Under the pieces are notes generated by a model that did no database searches, was not told the DNA's origin, and saw only the letters and a program-made list of their open reading frames with translations. Made by a program: the position numbers and the translations under genes. Shown piece after piece: positions 12,401-23,739 of a stretch of 64,000 nt of DNA; positions within the stretch are counted from its first letter, which is position 1, and every line of letters starts with the position of its first letter. The stretch comes from Adineta vaga (taxonomy: Eukaryota; Rotifera). The stretch lies in NCBI GenBank assembly GCA_021613535.1, contig CP075495.1, forward strand, positions 15,500,001 to 15,564,000, read 5' to 3'.

Positions 12401-13482
12401 AGAAATCCGTGAAGTTTTATCGAATTGTCAAATATTATGTATGACTTGTACTGGTGTCGGAATTTTAGAATCATCTTTAAAATTTCCATTCATTTTAATT
12501 GACGAAGCATCTCAAATAACTGAACCAAATATTCTTATTTCATTAATACGAATAACTGAACAAATTGTTCTTGTTGGAGATCAAAAACAAGTTAGTTCTA
12601 TTTTCATCAAACTCTTTGAACTCAACCGAGATATTATAGAAAGAGAATGTTTTATTTTCTAGTTACCACCAATTATTAAAATGGCTGAAGCAAAACAATT
12701 ATTAGAACGATCATTTTTTCAACGTTTATTAGAAAATATTCAAATAAATTCTATAATGTTAGATACACAATATCGTATGCATCCATCATTGATTCAATTT
12801 CCATCGCGTATTTTTTATAATAATTTATTGAACAGTGGTGTCACCGCCGAACAACGACCAACACCAAAAGAAATTCAATTTATTAATAAAACAATTCCAT
12901 TAATGTTTGTCGATGTTGACCAAGGTTATGAAACAATTCAAGGATCAAATATTTATAATAAATATGAAGTTGATATGATTCATCAAACAATTCAAACATT
13001 ATTACCATCTCACCAACCAAAATTATCTCCGTAAGTTATCTTTTCTATATATTCTAATAGAAATGTTGTTTTTTTCAAGGATGGATATTGGTGTAATAAC
13101 TCCATATACAAGACAAGTGAAAGAAATTGCTGAAAAATTATCAAATAATAAAATTCCGAAAGGTGTAGAAGTTCGAACAGTTGACGGTTTTCAAGGACGT
13201 GAGAAAGAGATTATTCTTATATCATTAGTACGATCAAATAATGATAATGAAATTGGATTTTTAAGTAATCAACAACGAATGAATGTACTTTTAACACGAG
13301 CAAAACGTGCAATGATTGTTTTTGGAAATAAACAAACTTTAATTTCAAATTCTTTATGGAAACAATGGATTGAAAGTGTTCCTAATATTACATCAGCTGA
13401 ATTTACAAACAAGTGTTTATCAAATCAATTAGAATCTTCTTCAAATAATAAAAACCAATATAGAAATTTTTATCGAAAATGA
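6487..13482 (+). CDS. P-loop ATPase - RNA-dependent RNA polymerase - SF1 helicase fusion, 12 exons
   Basis: Predicted exons are 6487-7724, 7775-7923, 7975-8403, 8456-8670, 8722-9097, 9146-9820, 9925-10324, 10453-11356, 11466-12245, 12300-12590, 12663-13030 and 13080-13482. All introns are GT-AG, 48-128 bp, and every junction keeps phase, giving 2,075 residues. Residues about 28-230 form a NadR/AAA_28-type P-loop domain (GASSVGKS at 34-41; LSDRSGFDALAY). The next part is a cellular RdRP of the QDE-1/RDR/EGO-1 class: FTDGCGIIG, FQIRYQGYKG, VRPSMKKF, and the catalytic GSDLDGDKY with Asp681, 683 and 685. The C-terminal part is a UPF1/ZNFX1-like helicase: GPPGTGKT at 1656-1663, DEAS at 1790, VGDQKQ, DTQYRMHP, VRTVDGFQGREKE and NVLLTRAKRAM. 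Such RdRPs make second-strand or secondary small RNAs. All catalytic motifs are intact. The fusion across exons 7-8 rests on splice signals, not transcripts. Confidence 0.85.
10325..10452 (+). other. Intron 7 of the polymerase-helicase gene, with a stop overlapping its donor
   Basis: The donor reads CA|GTAAGT and the acceptor ATTTATTTAG. If the intron is kept, the frame ends at the TAA at 10326-10328, inside the donor itself, giving a 1,161-residue ATPase-RdRP protein without the helicase. Splicing joins in phase to an acidic linker (QEKEEEQKYKNE) leading to the helicase half. Confidence 0.6.
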
Positions 13483-16114
13483 GAAATTTTTTTCTGTTTT
13501 ATAAATAATCTAATCGAGATATATAAATATTGCAGATAAATCAAATTTTAACGGCAATTAACGTTCATCAGTCACGTATAGTCCGAAGCATATGATTTTA
13601 TAGTTTTGTTTTATGAAAATATGAATTTGGGTGAGGGTTTTTCTGGTTATGGTGAAAATGAATCGGTTATTGTCATAAACGACTGCGATTATGAGGGTTT
13701 GTATTCTTATTTTCTCATTGAATTTCAATGGAAAAATTGTAAGATAATAACATATCAATTATTTTATTTTATTATCTTATTCATTCCTTTTCTATCGACT
13801 GCTTCGTTATCTGAATTTCGAAGGATTTTTCGATTTTATTTACCACGTAGAAATATAGTTGTTCCTGCAACGGTAAGAGCAAATTCTTTAATACATAATT
13901 GAATGAAAAGTATTTGAAATCAACTCATATTCTTTCTTTATATGCATGTCAACTTGTCTTTTTCTGTTGTGTTACAATTTATAAATAAATATAAGATATT
14001 GTTGGACTTAAGAATATAAATAGAATCAAACAAGAATCGATAGAGCTCATCGAGTTCTGCCTGGAACCAATGTGATTGGAGTTGGAACGCAGACACATTC
14101 GAGTTGACCCAGAAAAAATTTTAATCGAGCCGTAAGATATCCTACATGTTCAATAATTATTATATATTTTAAAGAATTCCATTCGACTTATCATTCTTTC
14201 AGAAAAGGGCCAGCGAATAGAGCCTCTATAATCGTAAGTGTGATGATAAACATCTCTTATTCTTTTCACTTTTTATTATATTTCATTAATTCTCTTTAAT
14301 TTTTTCTATTTTAAATAAATACTTCATTGTAAATATATGATTACTTTAACAGCAACTTTAAATTTCATTTGATTAAGACTTTATTTTTAATTAATGTATA
14401 ACGCGTTTCGAATTTAATTCATCATCAGATACAAGACAAATGTGAAAAAAAAAATTAATTACGTGACTGGACCGTTGGCATTTGTGAAAGTTGTCTTTGT
14501 TTCCACTTTTCTAATGATCCATGATGCAAATTTTACTGATCGTGGTACAACAAGTTTTAAAACTGTTATACTAAGCCAAGTCACTAACTAATCCAATTAA
14601 TATAGTGATATAACGTAAAGCACACTGTTCTTTTTTAACATAAATATACGTACACTGTGATGTCTGACATTAATTATAGTACTTTTTGCAAGCAATGGAT
14701 GTATTTCATTGTTCAACCATTAATTGATTAGTAAGTTTTGCTCTATGGTTGAATTAACAAAGTATTGACTAGGTAATGATGAATCAAGAGCTGTTGCATT
14801 CATTGATCAATTATAAGTTATATACCATTGTATTCGACTTAACATGATTGATTATCAAAACATTTGAGAGTTGATTGTAAAAGTGATTCAAGCAACATAG
14901 CACCCAAGATAAAACTTTGGTACATTAAAAAGTGTTCCCACTCCCCAAAGATGTAGAATGGATACTCTATAACATATATCACTAAAATAATCAGAATTAA
15001 ATAGATTCTTATTAACTATTTTTGTTTCGAATGCTTTTTGTAAATTAGTTTTTAGTCGCATGATGGTTTTTAAGAACAATAGGAGAAATAAAACGAAAAA
15101 CGATTTAGCTGAAGTAGAATTACAAACTAAAGAAATACTTATTTGACATCTACAGATTCTTATGTTTCTGTTTGTACTAAATCGAGTTTACTGAGGGATA
15201 TGTGATCGTCAGAGAAATCTAGTCTTTTTGCAAACAAAGTCACCAATTCAATAGTAATTACGTAATTACATACTTTCTGCTTTATTCTTTGTTTTATATT
15301 AATCGAGAAGTTAATATTCATTTGCTAATAATTATTCATAAAATAAATATAGAAATAACTTTTTCGAAATGATCATTTCTTTCAGTTTTTTATAATTATA
15401 TGAAATTCTTTTATGATTATTTGGTGATGGAAGAGAGACACACTTCTAGACTTATAGACATACACTCAGCCGAACGTTGAATATTATTGTGATTCTCATA
15501 GATAAGAGTATTGTAAGAATAAAGTATTTACTTGTTTATCGGATCGTATTTCATTGATTGATTGGAACAAAGAAACATCTTTCCTTCTATAAAAAAAAGT
15601 AACAATTTTTGGTAAGAGTTCATCGACGAGTGGTGAAATTGTGAAGCTCGAATATGAAGTCAGTTTTTGTAAACTGGGTAAATGAAAAGTTCAGTAACAG
15701 CGTAGAACATGGATTCCACCAGAAACAATTGAGCGAGTCTTTAGATGAGCATAACTTGCATACTAAAAATTATATAAAGGCTCTCTTACATCTAAAGAAA
15801 ACCTCCTGATTTCTCTTCTGCGATTTAGAAGAAAATTTTTCCTGATTTTTTTTTAAAAATCCCTGATTTCTTAAATTTTCATTTGGCAAGCCTGATTGTC
15901 TACAGAATTACAGCTTTGTTGAAGATTCTATGTCGTCCTATTTTAATTCTCACTAAAACGATGTATAGTTTTTAACAAATACTAGATGAACTAGATGTCT
16001 CCTTAGCTGAACGAAAATTATAGATGATTGGCATATCTAACGTTCCTTTATTTTATTGTTATACAGCAACAGTTCACTGTTCGATTCATTGGCACTTATT
16101 TGTTTGAATCGACC
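13483..16114. other. Long intergenic stretch without a supported gene
   Basis: About 2.6 kb. Open frames exist at 13606-13902 (plus) and 13558-13758 (minus), overlapping each other and without recognisable motifs or splice partners; I do not call them. The remainder is AT-rich, with weakly coding-looking scraps near 14040-14260. No transposon termini are apparent. Confidence 0.5.
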
Positions 16115-17807
16115 ATGAAACATATAGATGTTAATATAATAGACCTTCCAAACGAGATGATCTGCTATATTTGGAATAAACTGGATAGAATCGACGTACT
16201 GTATTCATTTCTAGGTCTTAACCAAAGATTCGATACATTGATGCGTAATATGGGTTATACTCACTCTATTGAATTGATACAACCGAGCGCCCATTACAAG
16301 ACTAGTTACTTGATTTACCCGATATTTGATCGGTTCTGTTCACATATATTACCCAAAATACATGATCTTGTTGAACGTTTAACTTTCGAATCAATTTCAA
16401 TGGAACGTATTCTCTCTATTGGCCATTATCCTCATTTACAAAAGTTGATCATCATTAATGTAGAGCCAGAATTTGTAATGCGATACTTTATCGGTATAAT
16501 CTTTGACGTGGTCAATTCACTTTGATGATTTCATAAATCTATTTAGATAAATCACGTTTTGCTCATATTTTCAAGTATCAGATTACACATTTAAAACTGT
16601 CAATTAATGATCCTGAGAGAACTCAATCAATGGTTGAACTAAGCACAACTGTATTTGCCCGTATATTTTCCGTGTTTACAAGTGTAATTGAATTGGATTT
16701 TGGTTCAACAAGTACTCGACGATACTCTGCACGATTGAACATCAGTAGTTTACCTCCAACAACTTGTTTTTCATCAACAATTATTGACTTACGTATCAGT
16801 GTAGATACGTTTGATGATTGTTTATGTTTACTTGATGGTCGTCTTGCTCGCTTACGCAGATTTGTGGTTCGAACTTCTAATATTTTCAACAATGAACCAA
16901 TATCTAACAATACGGTAAGACTATTTGTAATGAATGATGAAGTAATTTTCTTAGAAAAATCATCTTTTTGAAGATTCTAACGACTATGAAAAATTTCTCG
17001 CTTACTTCATATCAACACATTGAAACAAATTACTATGAGAGTCGAATTATACCACTTCTTCGCCGAATGATATATCTCGAAGAGTTAATATTACGTCTAA
17101 CTGTCAAAAAGCGATCAACAATTATTGATAGTACTCATTTAAACAATGAGATTCTTTCATATTTACCACAACTTCAAACGTTTACGTTTAATATTGTGAC
17201 TTATACTGAAGCTATAAGTGAATCATATTGGAGAAAGATTAATCAAATTCAACGTATGTTTTATAATGGCAAATCTCACGAACTCATTTGTTACATTGAC
17301 AAATTTCCACGTGGCAAAGCTCGATCTCATATCAATTCCATTCCATATACATTAAACGATCTTCACAATGTAAGCAGCAACTTTCCAGGAGGATTATTCA
17401 CTCGCATTCAGTATATATCATTAATGGAGATTTATGCTGCTTTTGAACATGATTTTTTCATCGAAATCGCTCGTTCGTTCCCATTTCTCACACATCTATT
17501 AGTTTTAAACAGAATACCGCAAAAGCATAAACAAAGGACTTCGTCTTTTGTCGAATTTTCTAATTTAACTAATCTTACGATTTCTACCACATGTATTGAT
17601 TACAGTGAACAATTTCTGGTCGACACAAATACACGTTTACCACGTCTGATAGAGTTGCATATCCAATATGAATGTTTAGAGATAGTTACGGAAAAATTCA
17701 CTCGTAATGCGACACGTCTTAACTGTAGTAAAATACAACGTTTGATTTTGCATAAACCAATGGTACATTGTGAGGACTTTTATACGTATTTTCCTTGCTG
17801 TAAATGA
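16115..17807 (+). CDS. F-box/leucine-rich-type protein, three exons
   Basis: Exons are 16115-16493, 16547-16914 and 16974-17807, joined by 53- and 59-bp GT-AG introns in phase, giving 526 residues. The start ATG at 16115 precedes the F-box (IDLPNEMICYIWNKLDRIDV). The rest is the long leucine- and isoleucine-rich scaffold of this bdelloid family (LYLLDGRL-like block: CLCLLDGRLARLRRF; RMIYLEELILRL; YLPQLQTFTF). It likely binds a Skp1-like protein and selects substrates for ubiquitylation. It is the intact counterpart of the broken gene at the left edge, but the two are diverged and in opposite orientation. The upstream reading frame continues to 16028 but has no better start. The acceptor of the second intron (TTTTTGAAG) is the weakest of the splice calls. 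Confidence 0.8.
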
Positions 17808-18326
17808 TATTTTATTATTAGAACATCACGTATTGTACTCTTGAACATAACTGAACCTTTTTAATCGTGTAAAAAGATCATTATACATAGACTCTTTATA
17901 AAATAATGCCACATAGAACGATTATCCTATATTTTATTTATATTGTCTCTGGAGTAGTTGTGTACTATTAAGCAAAACTAGTGTGATGATTGAATTCTAT
18001 GAAAGGATGAATATACATTCAAAGTGATATGAATACAATCTGTTGATTAAACACTATAGATGAAGAGAAATAAATAAATCGGTATAAAGAAGAGATCAAA
18101 CAGAATGCAGATTGATGTCTGTGATGGTATGGAACCATCGTAATATCAACCACACATTTTTCTGTTACATTCTTTACACGCAGAGTATGTCTGCGGCTTG
18201 AGTATCGCTCGTGCTATACGAGAAGAAAGGATTTTGTTCTTTGATAAGATATGACCATATTTAAATCTCGGTACTTTTTATTCCCATTCATTCACAAATA
18301 AACATTAAACCGGTACTGCGATAACT
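17808..18326. other. Intergenic spacer
   Basis: No open frame with family signal. The last 100 bases should hold the promoter of the small gene that follows; no clear TATA box is seen. Confidence 0.5.
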
Positions 18327-18681
18327 ATGTCTAGCCAGGCACAAGTTGCTCAACAACAAAAACAAGAAGAAAAAGAAGACGAAAAAGAGGAAGCAAAAGA
18401 AGAGGTAGTTTGAATGATTTTTAGATTGTGATGGATCTTGAAAGTATAAAAATGGTTGCGTTTCTTAGCTCAAAGAACTGGAGAAAGAAAAAGTCATCCT
18501 TGAGAAGAATTTGGATGATGTACTGGAAATAGGTGAAACAACGGACAACGATGCAGAAGCTGCCGAGCAAAATGATATTGCCGATAATATCGAAGATGAT
18601 CTCGCAGAACTGGAGAAAGAGATTGCAGAGAAAAAAATTGAAGCTGATGTGGTAGAGCAAAACCAGGAAGAAACGGATTAA
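18327..18681 (+). CDS. Small acidic coiled-coil protein, two exons
   Basis: Exon 1 (18327-18404) and exon 2 (18469-18681) are separated by a 64-bp intron (GAG|GTAGTT ... TTTCTTAG) in phase 0, giving 96 residues. The protein starts MSSQAQVAQQQKQEEKEDEK and then is almost entirely Glu/Lys/Asp-rich, with a heptad-like pattern (LEKEKVILEKNLDDVLEI; DDLAELEKEIAEKKIEADV). It looks like a small helical protein without a signal peptide, membrane segment or known domain. The antisense frame over exon 2 is a shadow. Function unknown. Support comes from two exons with matched composition and clean splice sites. Confidence 0.6.
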
Positions 18682-19439
18682 AAATAAAAAAGTAAAACTA
18701 ACAAAAGTTTTTCAAAGATTTTTAAGTACTTTATTTCGTTTGTTTTTCATGATGTGAATTATAAAAAAATATTTTTTTTTGTATTTCGGCAATGAATACT
18801 TGCAAAGATTCACACAAGAATAAATAATAAAAGAAGAAGGAAAAAGTTAAAAAAAAATGAAATAAAATTATATCGAAGCGTGTGGGTATATAAATCAGAA
18901 TCGGGTGACATATTTTGTTTTTTTCGATTAGAGATCAGATGGATCTTTTCTTACAATATTTCTACTAGTGATTACTTTAACTTTATGAGATACACTTATT
19001 AGTTTTTAAACTATTTGGTGAATGGTTACCTTTGTTTCAAATTTCATTATGTCATTTTATCCGGTTTATCTCTCAAGTTTCGCATCAATTATGCCCACAT
19101 ATATTTCTATGTACTGGTCACTTGCGTTATTTCTTGGAATAGTTTTTGCGTTTGTAATGGTAACAGTGATGATATAATGGAAAAATTCATTAATTCGCAA
19201 AGTCATCTTTTCTCTGATGGTAAATTGCTCATCTGAAATGGCCAGTGTCAATTGAAGCTAAGTCTTCTGTTAGAACTTGTATTATTTTTCGATGAATTCT
19301 TTTACACGCAAAGTCAGTAACGATACTGATTACTTCTTATTCGATTTCTATTTGTTTTTCTGCTGCTAATATGCTATTACTACTTGTAGACATTCGTGTA
19401 GTAATCATGAGTCTTTTCATTGATCTGACATCAATATGA
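18682..19439. other. Intergenic spacer
   Basis: AT-rich DNA. Overlapping open frames on both strands around 19015-19250 have no motif and no splice partner, and I do not call them. Confidence 0.45.
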
Positions 19440-19843
19440 TTTATGTTAATGAAACACTTCAAGGATCAAATATTTATAATAAATATGAAATTGATATGAT
19501 TTATCAAACAATTAAAAGATTATTACCATCTCATCAACCAAAATTATCTCCGTAACAGATTTTCTTTCTTCATTTTTATGAAATCTAGTTATGCTTATAT
19601 TTTTAGAAATGATATTGGTGTAATAACACCATATACAAAACAAGTGAAAGAAATCTCGGAAAAATTATCGAAGAATAAAATTTCAAAAGGTGTAGAAGTT
19701 CGAACAGTTGACGGTTTTCAAGGACGTGAAAAAGAGATCATTCTTATATCATTAGCACGATCAAATAATGATAATGAAATTGGATGTTTAATCAATCAAC
19801 AACAAATTCATTCAACAAAGAAAAGACAATATCGAAAAAACTA
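19440..19843 (+). pseudogene. Decayed duplicate of the 3' end of the helicase gene
   Basis: This region closely copies the penultimate and last exons of the polymerase-helicase gene (about 12925-13480), including the intron between them. Shared stretches include LQGSNIYNKYE, LLPSHQPKLSP, DIGVITPYTKQVKEI and VRTVDGFQGREKE (helicase motif V). The copy lacks the arginine-finger motif VI (LLTRAKRA) through an internal deletion after NQQ and joins straight to a diverged tail. The intron donor has changed from GTAAGT to GTAACA. Nothing upstream of 19440 resembles the helicase, so it cannot encode an enzyme. It is a partial duplication lying 6 kb downstream in the same orientation. Confidence 0.85.
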
Positions 19844-19964
19844 ATTTCAATTTTTCACTTATTATGTTTTATAAATAAACTTATTTTATACTCGATCTAA
19901 TCGATATATCTAAATAAAGATAATTATTATGTATTGAAAAGAAAGTTTAGAATTTATTCTGTAT

Positions 19965-20597
19965 TTAAATCGTATAATGATCATTATCAATACTGATAAC
20001 ATTTTTATCAGTCAATTCTTTAAAAATATAGCTGTAGATCAAATCCGGTATAGCCTTTTGATAATCATAAATAGCCTTTGCACCGCCAGCAACAAGTATT
20101 GAACCAGCAGTAATAGCTCCGACTACAGGTGTAGCAATTGAACCAACTAGAAAACCGGCACATGCAGCTCCAATACCACAAGTTATCAACTTTTGTTCGT
20201 CAATTGTTTTAATTTGTGTAGCTCGAACATTCAAAATATCATATTTTCCACCAACAAATTTACCAAATATAAGAATTGAATCACGTTTCATTGTATCGAC
20301 TGATGTTGTAGCTAAACATGTTGATTGACCTTCCGATAAATTTTCGACTTCTTTTAACATAAATTGTGTCTCTTTTTCATGTTCTGTTTGAATTAATTCT
20401 TGAAGTTCATTTAATTGAATACCACGTGTGACATCATATTTTAATTGAAAACCTTTACGCATTAAATCGAATAAATTCTTATTTTTCGACAATTCTTCCA
20501 TAACATGTTGATAATCTCGAGGATTAAGTATATTGAATTGTTTTTCATTGGAATCTTCTCTTAAATCATCTATTGTAGTCACTTGTGAATTGCTCAT
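19965..20597 (-). CDS. Hypothetical protein with glycine-rich hydrophobic C-terminus (paralog A)
   Basis: From the ATG at 20595-20597 the protein has 210 residues; the frame extends upstream only from a TTG. It is a single exon. The N-terminal half is soluble and helical (LMRKGFQLKYDVTRGIQLNEL). A middle strand-rich part (ILIFGKFVGGKYDILNVRATQ) is followed by a small-residue hydrophobic hairpin (GIGAACAGFLVGSIATPVVG, then AITAGSILVAGGAKAIYDY). It is a clear paralog of the gene at 21013-21627: both share FQLK.D.T.G, GKYD.L.V.ATQ.K and ACAGF/CAG.V..V...PVVG. I do not recognise the family. The Gly-zipper-like hairpin could insert in a membrane or form a tight helical pair, which is inference. 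It is divergent from its paralog. Confidence 0.75.
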   Translation of the reverse strand: MSNSQVTTIDDLREDSNEKQFNILNPRDYQHVMEELSKNKNLFDLMRKGFQLKYDVTRGIQLNELQELIQTEHEKETQFMLKEVENLSEGQSTCLATTSVDTMKRDSILIFGKFVGGKYDILNVRATQIKTIDEQKLITCGIGAACAGFLVGSIATPVVGAITAGSILVAGGAKAIYDYQKAIPDLIYSYIFKELTDKNVISIDNDHYTI

Positions 20598-21012
20598 CTT
20601 ATTTAATATAAATTCGAACAAAACATTTTTTTCATCTATTTATAATATCAAACTAAAAGAAGAGAAAAAAAAAGTATTTTATTTCAGTTATGAGAAATAT
20701 CCAACTATGAATTCTTTCTTCTTCTTTCCTATCACGGAAAAATCCAACTATCAACAATCTCACCATATTGACAAAATAAGAGAAAGAAAAAGAAATGATG
20801 TTTTGTAAAAGAGGCAAGTTAGTTTGTAATTTGAGTATGTTGTTTTTTTTTATATGGGAAACTTTTCTGCAGATATTTAGAAGTGTTGTGACACGTGTAG
20901 AATCTAAGTTGGAATTTTATTTTTAAAATTATCACTAAGGAATTATATCTATAAAAGCAAGAATTAAGTTGAGAAGAAAAAAATTAAATTTATCTCTAAT
21001 TTTACGTTTAAG
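20598..21012. promoter_or_regulatory. Shared spacer between two divergent paralogs
   Basis: About 415 bp separate the two start codons, so both promoters must lie here or share it. The spacer is AT-rich with several A runs. A TATATCTATAAAAG stretch near 20944-20957 is a reasonable TATA-like element for the plus-strand gene. Confidence 0.4.
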
Positions 21013-21627
21013 ATGGCTTCATGTGGACAAAATCCAATCGTGAATTATTTAACTGCGAAACAAGCATGTGATTACATGGCTGAAGTAAAGAAAAATGAGA
21101 ATTTATTTACTCTTATTCGTGAATCTTTCCAATTAAAAATGGATATTACAAAAGGTGTAACAAAAGATGAAATGAATGAAGTAGTTAGTGCAGCAACTGA
21201 TCCAGATTTAAAAAATGCATTACAGAATATTAGACTTGTAGGTGATAGTAAAACTGTTTTAACACTTGATAACAGTAATAGAGCAAAATATCGAAAAGCT
21301 CTTGTTGTTTATGGTAGAAGAAGTGATGGAAAATATGATGTTTTAGTAGTTTATGCTACACAAGTCAAAGAACTTGCTGTTGATAAATTAGTCGCATGTG
21401 GTCTTGGTTCAATATGTGCTGGAATTGTTGCTGGTGTTGTTACAATGAATCCTGTTGTTGGTGTTAGTACAGTTGCTTTACTTTCAGCAGGAAGTGGTGC
21501 AAAAGCTGCTTATGATTATACTCAAGAAATGCCTGATGTACTTTGTGGTTATATATTAGAAGAATTAGTACAAAAAAGAGTTCTGCAGATACAACCAAAT
21601 CAAAGTGTTCAATTTGCTATTTCTTAA
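21013..21627 (+). CDS. Hypothetical protein with glycine-rich hydrophobic C-terminus (paralog B)
   Basis: This intact single exon of 204 residues starts at the ATG after TTTAAG. Its layout matches paralog A: a helical N-terminus (LFTLIRESFQLKMDITKGVT), a strand-rich middle (ALVVYGRRSDGKYDVLVVYA), then a hydrophobic stretch of small residues (GLGSICAGIVAGVVTMNPVV, then STVALLSAGSGAKAAYDY) and a short polar tail. Differences are spread evenly and the frame is preserved, so both copies look functional and long separated. There is no signal peptide. Function unknown; a membrane-associated role through the glycine-rich hairpin is a guess. Confidence 0.8.
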   Translation: MASCGQNPIVNYLTAKQACDYMAEVKKNENLFTLIRESFQLKMDITKGVTKDEMNEVVSAATDPDLKNALQNIRLVGDSKTVLTLDNSNRAKYRKALVVYGRRSDGKYDVLVVYATQVKELAVDKLVACGLGSICAGIVAGVVTMNPVVGVSTVALLSAGSGAKAAYDYTQEMPDVLCGYILEELVQKRVLQIQPNQSVQFAIS

Positions 21628-22136
21628 ACTTTTCTTTTTCAACACATTACTTCAACTCGAAATAAACCATTTATACTAGAATTCTATAAGTTTGATTTTT
21701 GACATAGAGCTATAGATGTGGATGAAGTGAGTTATACTGGTTGATCAGAAGTCAGGCCAATATATGAATGGATAAGTGGTATTCTCATACTTACACTTTA
21801 TTTCTCACTCTCAACTTTCGAGAATGACAAATAGTTTTAAAGAAGTCATCAATTGATTCTATGAGTAAGTGAAGACAGTCTAGAATTGACATGTATCGTC
21901 AATATATTCATATATTTAATATATGTGATTAACATGTGTATTTGTTCAAAAAACACTACCGGACGAAATTTTAGATAATATATTTGACTTGTTCCCTAAG
22001 TTAAATATCAAAACAATAGACATGACTTTCATAAAAAAAATCTTATGTTGAATTTTATTATATTTATATCATAAATATAATCATTTACTGTTACATAGAT
22101 TAAACTCCTATTATCACTTCAGTGGATCAAAGGATA
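21628..22136. other. Intergenic spacer
   Basis: AT-rich, with no supported gene. It ends with a likely splice acceptor or 5' UTR (CACTTCAG at 22114-22121) just ahead of the pentapeptide-repeat pseudogene. Confidence 0.4.
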
Positions 22137-23684
22137 ATGACGGAACCTTGTAATCGTCATTGTTGTAAATGTGGTTTGACCTTTAAAGATGTTCTAAAAT
22201 TTATTTCGTCATTAGTTCTTCCTCTTATGCTTGGTGTATTCACCATTGTTATAACACTGCAACAACAGCGCGGTGCTGCTGAACAACGACTCCAAGATCT
22301 CAACATTTCTGCTCAACAACGAGCTGAAGATAAAGAAGAAGATCTCTTAGCCGAAAAACAGGAAGATACGTTAGAAAAACAATGAGTTCATGAACTTTCT
22401 GTCGAATCAGCTCGATACGAGAAAGAAAATGAAAAGTATTTAGATGGATTACTTGTGACTTATATGAATGAAATTGGTACATTATTTTTAAATAGCAACG
22501 GTAGTCTTACGTCAAATCATTCTGTTGTAATTCTGGTTCGTTTAAAAACACTTGTAATTGCACGACAAACTTGATCCATCGAGAAATGTTCAACTCATAC
22601 AATTTTTATACGAAGCTGGTCAATTGAACAATGGTCAAAATCCACTTGATCTTAGCGGAGCAAATTTTAATGGAATTGATTTAAGTAGTATTACACGACA
22701 TAAATCAATGCATCAAGTTTCGTTGTTTGGTGTTCATCTGAATAATGCGTCCTTTCGTGGACTTGACTTATCGAATGCCAATTTTAGTTATGCTCATTTG
22801 AGAGGCGTGTCTTTTATTGATATATTTTTGGAAAACGTCGATTTTTCTCATGCTATTCTCATGGAGAGTGACTTCGAAGAATCACTCATTTCATATACAT
22901 TATTTGATTATGCTAATATGGTAAATGTTAAGTTTTCTGGAGTTTCTATTGATAATAGTCAATTTCGAGCTACAACTATTCGAAATCTCGATGTTCAAAC
23001 TTCAACAGAATTTTACTATTGTAAATTTTTCGATATTCGTGACAGAATTCACACGGACTTTATTCAATTTCATTTCACAAACTCGTATTTCGAAAATGTA
23101 AACATACGTGATGGAATATTGACTGACACCCATATCAAACTTGTCGGTGCTATATTAGTTCAAAGAATCTTAAAAACATTAGTTTTGTAGAAGCCAATCC
23201 CGAAGAAATGATTCTTACTTCTACGAAACTGGAGGCGAGTTATTTTTCACATTATCGTTGTAATAAAGGTATATTCGTTAAAACAAGAATGAAACAAATT
23301 TTATTCAACAATACGAATCTACACTATGCTAATTTCTCTGGTTCTGAAAGCAATCCTAATGTGACTTATCGTACAATTAGCGGATTTGAAGCAGACTTTA
23401 GTCAGAGCATGATCATTGCGTGCAACTTTGCTTGGGCTGCTGCTGATCACACTAATTTCATTGATGTCGAAACGGAAGGCATTGAATTTTCTCATGCAAG
23501 TTTACACAATGCATATGTAACATCAGAACAACTGTCCATCGTAATGTTAATGAATAAAACATTTTGGCACGTTACACCACCCGAAACAATCGTGACGATG
23601 ATTCCTGAAAAGAATCATACTTGTTCATTTCGTGTCTCTCAATCTGTAATTATATCACAAATAATTGATGTTTCACGATATCGA
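22137..23684 (+). pseudogene. Membrane-anchored pentapeptide-repeat protein, broken
   Basis: The reading begins at the ATG at 22137 with a Cys/His-containing tail, one membrane helix (FISSLVLPLMLGVFTIVITL) and a Gln/Glu-rich coiled coil. A TGA at 22383-22385 interrupts the frame. The same frame continues (VHELSVESARYEKENEKYLD) until about 22560. Translation then needs one frame change to enter pentapeptide repeats of the A(D/N)LXX type (LSGANFNGIDLSS; LRGLDLSNANFSYAHLRG-like blocks), and another near 23165 to reach the last repeats (NLHYANFSG; FSHASLHNAYV). Intact relatives in bdelloids have this order: helix, coiled coil, right-handed beta-helix. Three lesions indicate a dead gene. The end is replaced by a G-rich hairpin repeat at 23685. 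Confidence 0.75.
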
Positions 23685-23739
23685 CTTGAGGGTGTAGGTG
23701 TGGGTTTTGTATTAATTTTACACCCACGCCCTCACCCAG
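23685..23739. repeat. GGGTGTGGGT hairpin repeat, copy 1
   Basis: It reads CTTGAGGGTGTAGGTGTGGG, a short AT-rich loop, then CACCCACGCCCTCACCC: an imperfect palindrome. The 5' end CTTGAGGGTGT recurs in other copies. It terminates the pentapeptide-repeat pseudogene. Confidence 0.7.

Noticed and set aside
13606-13902. Possible 98-codon gene
   Set aside because: An overlapping antisense frame is equally open, there is no motif or splice partner, and no promoter signal.
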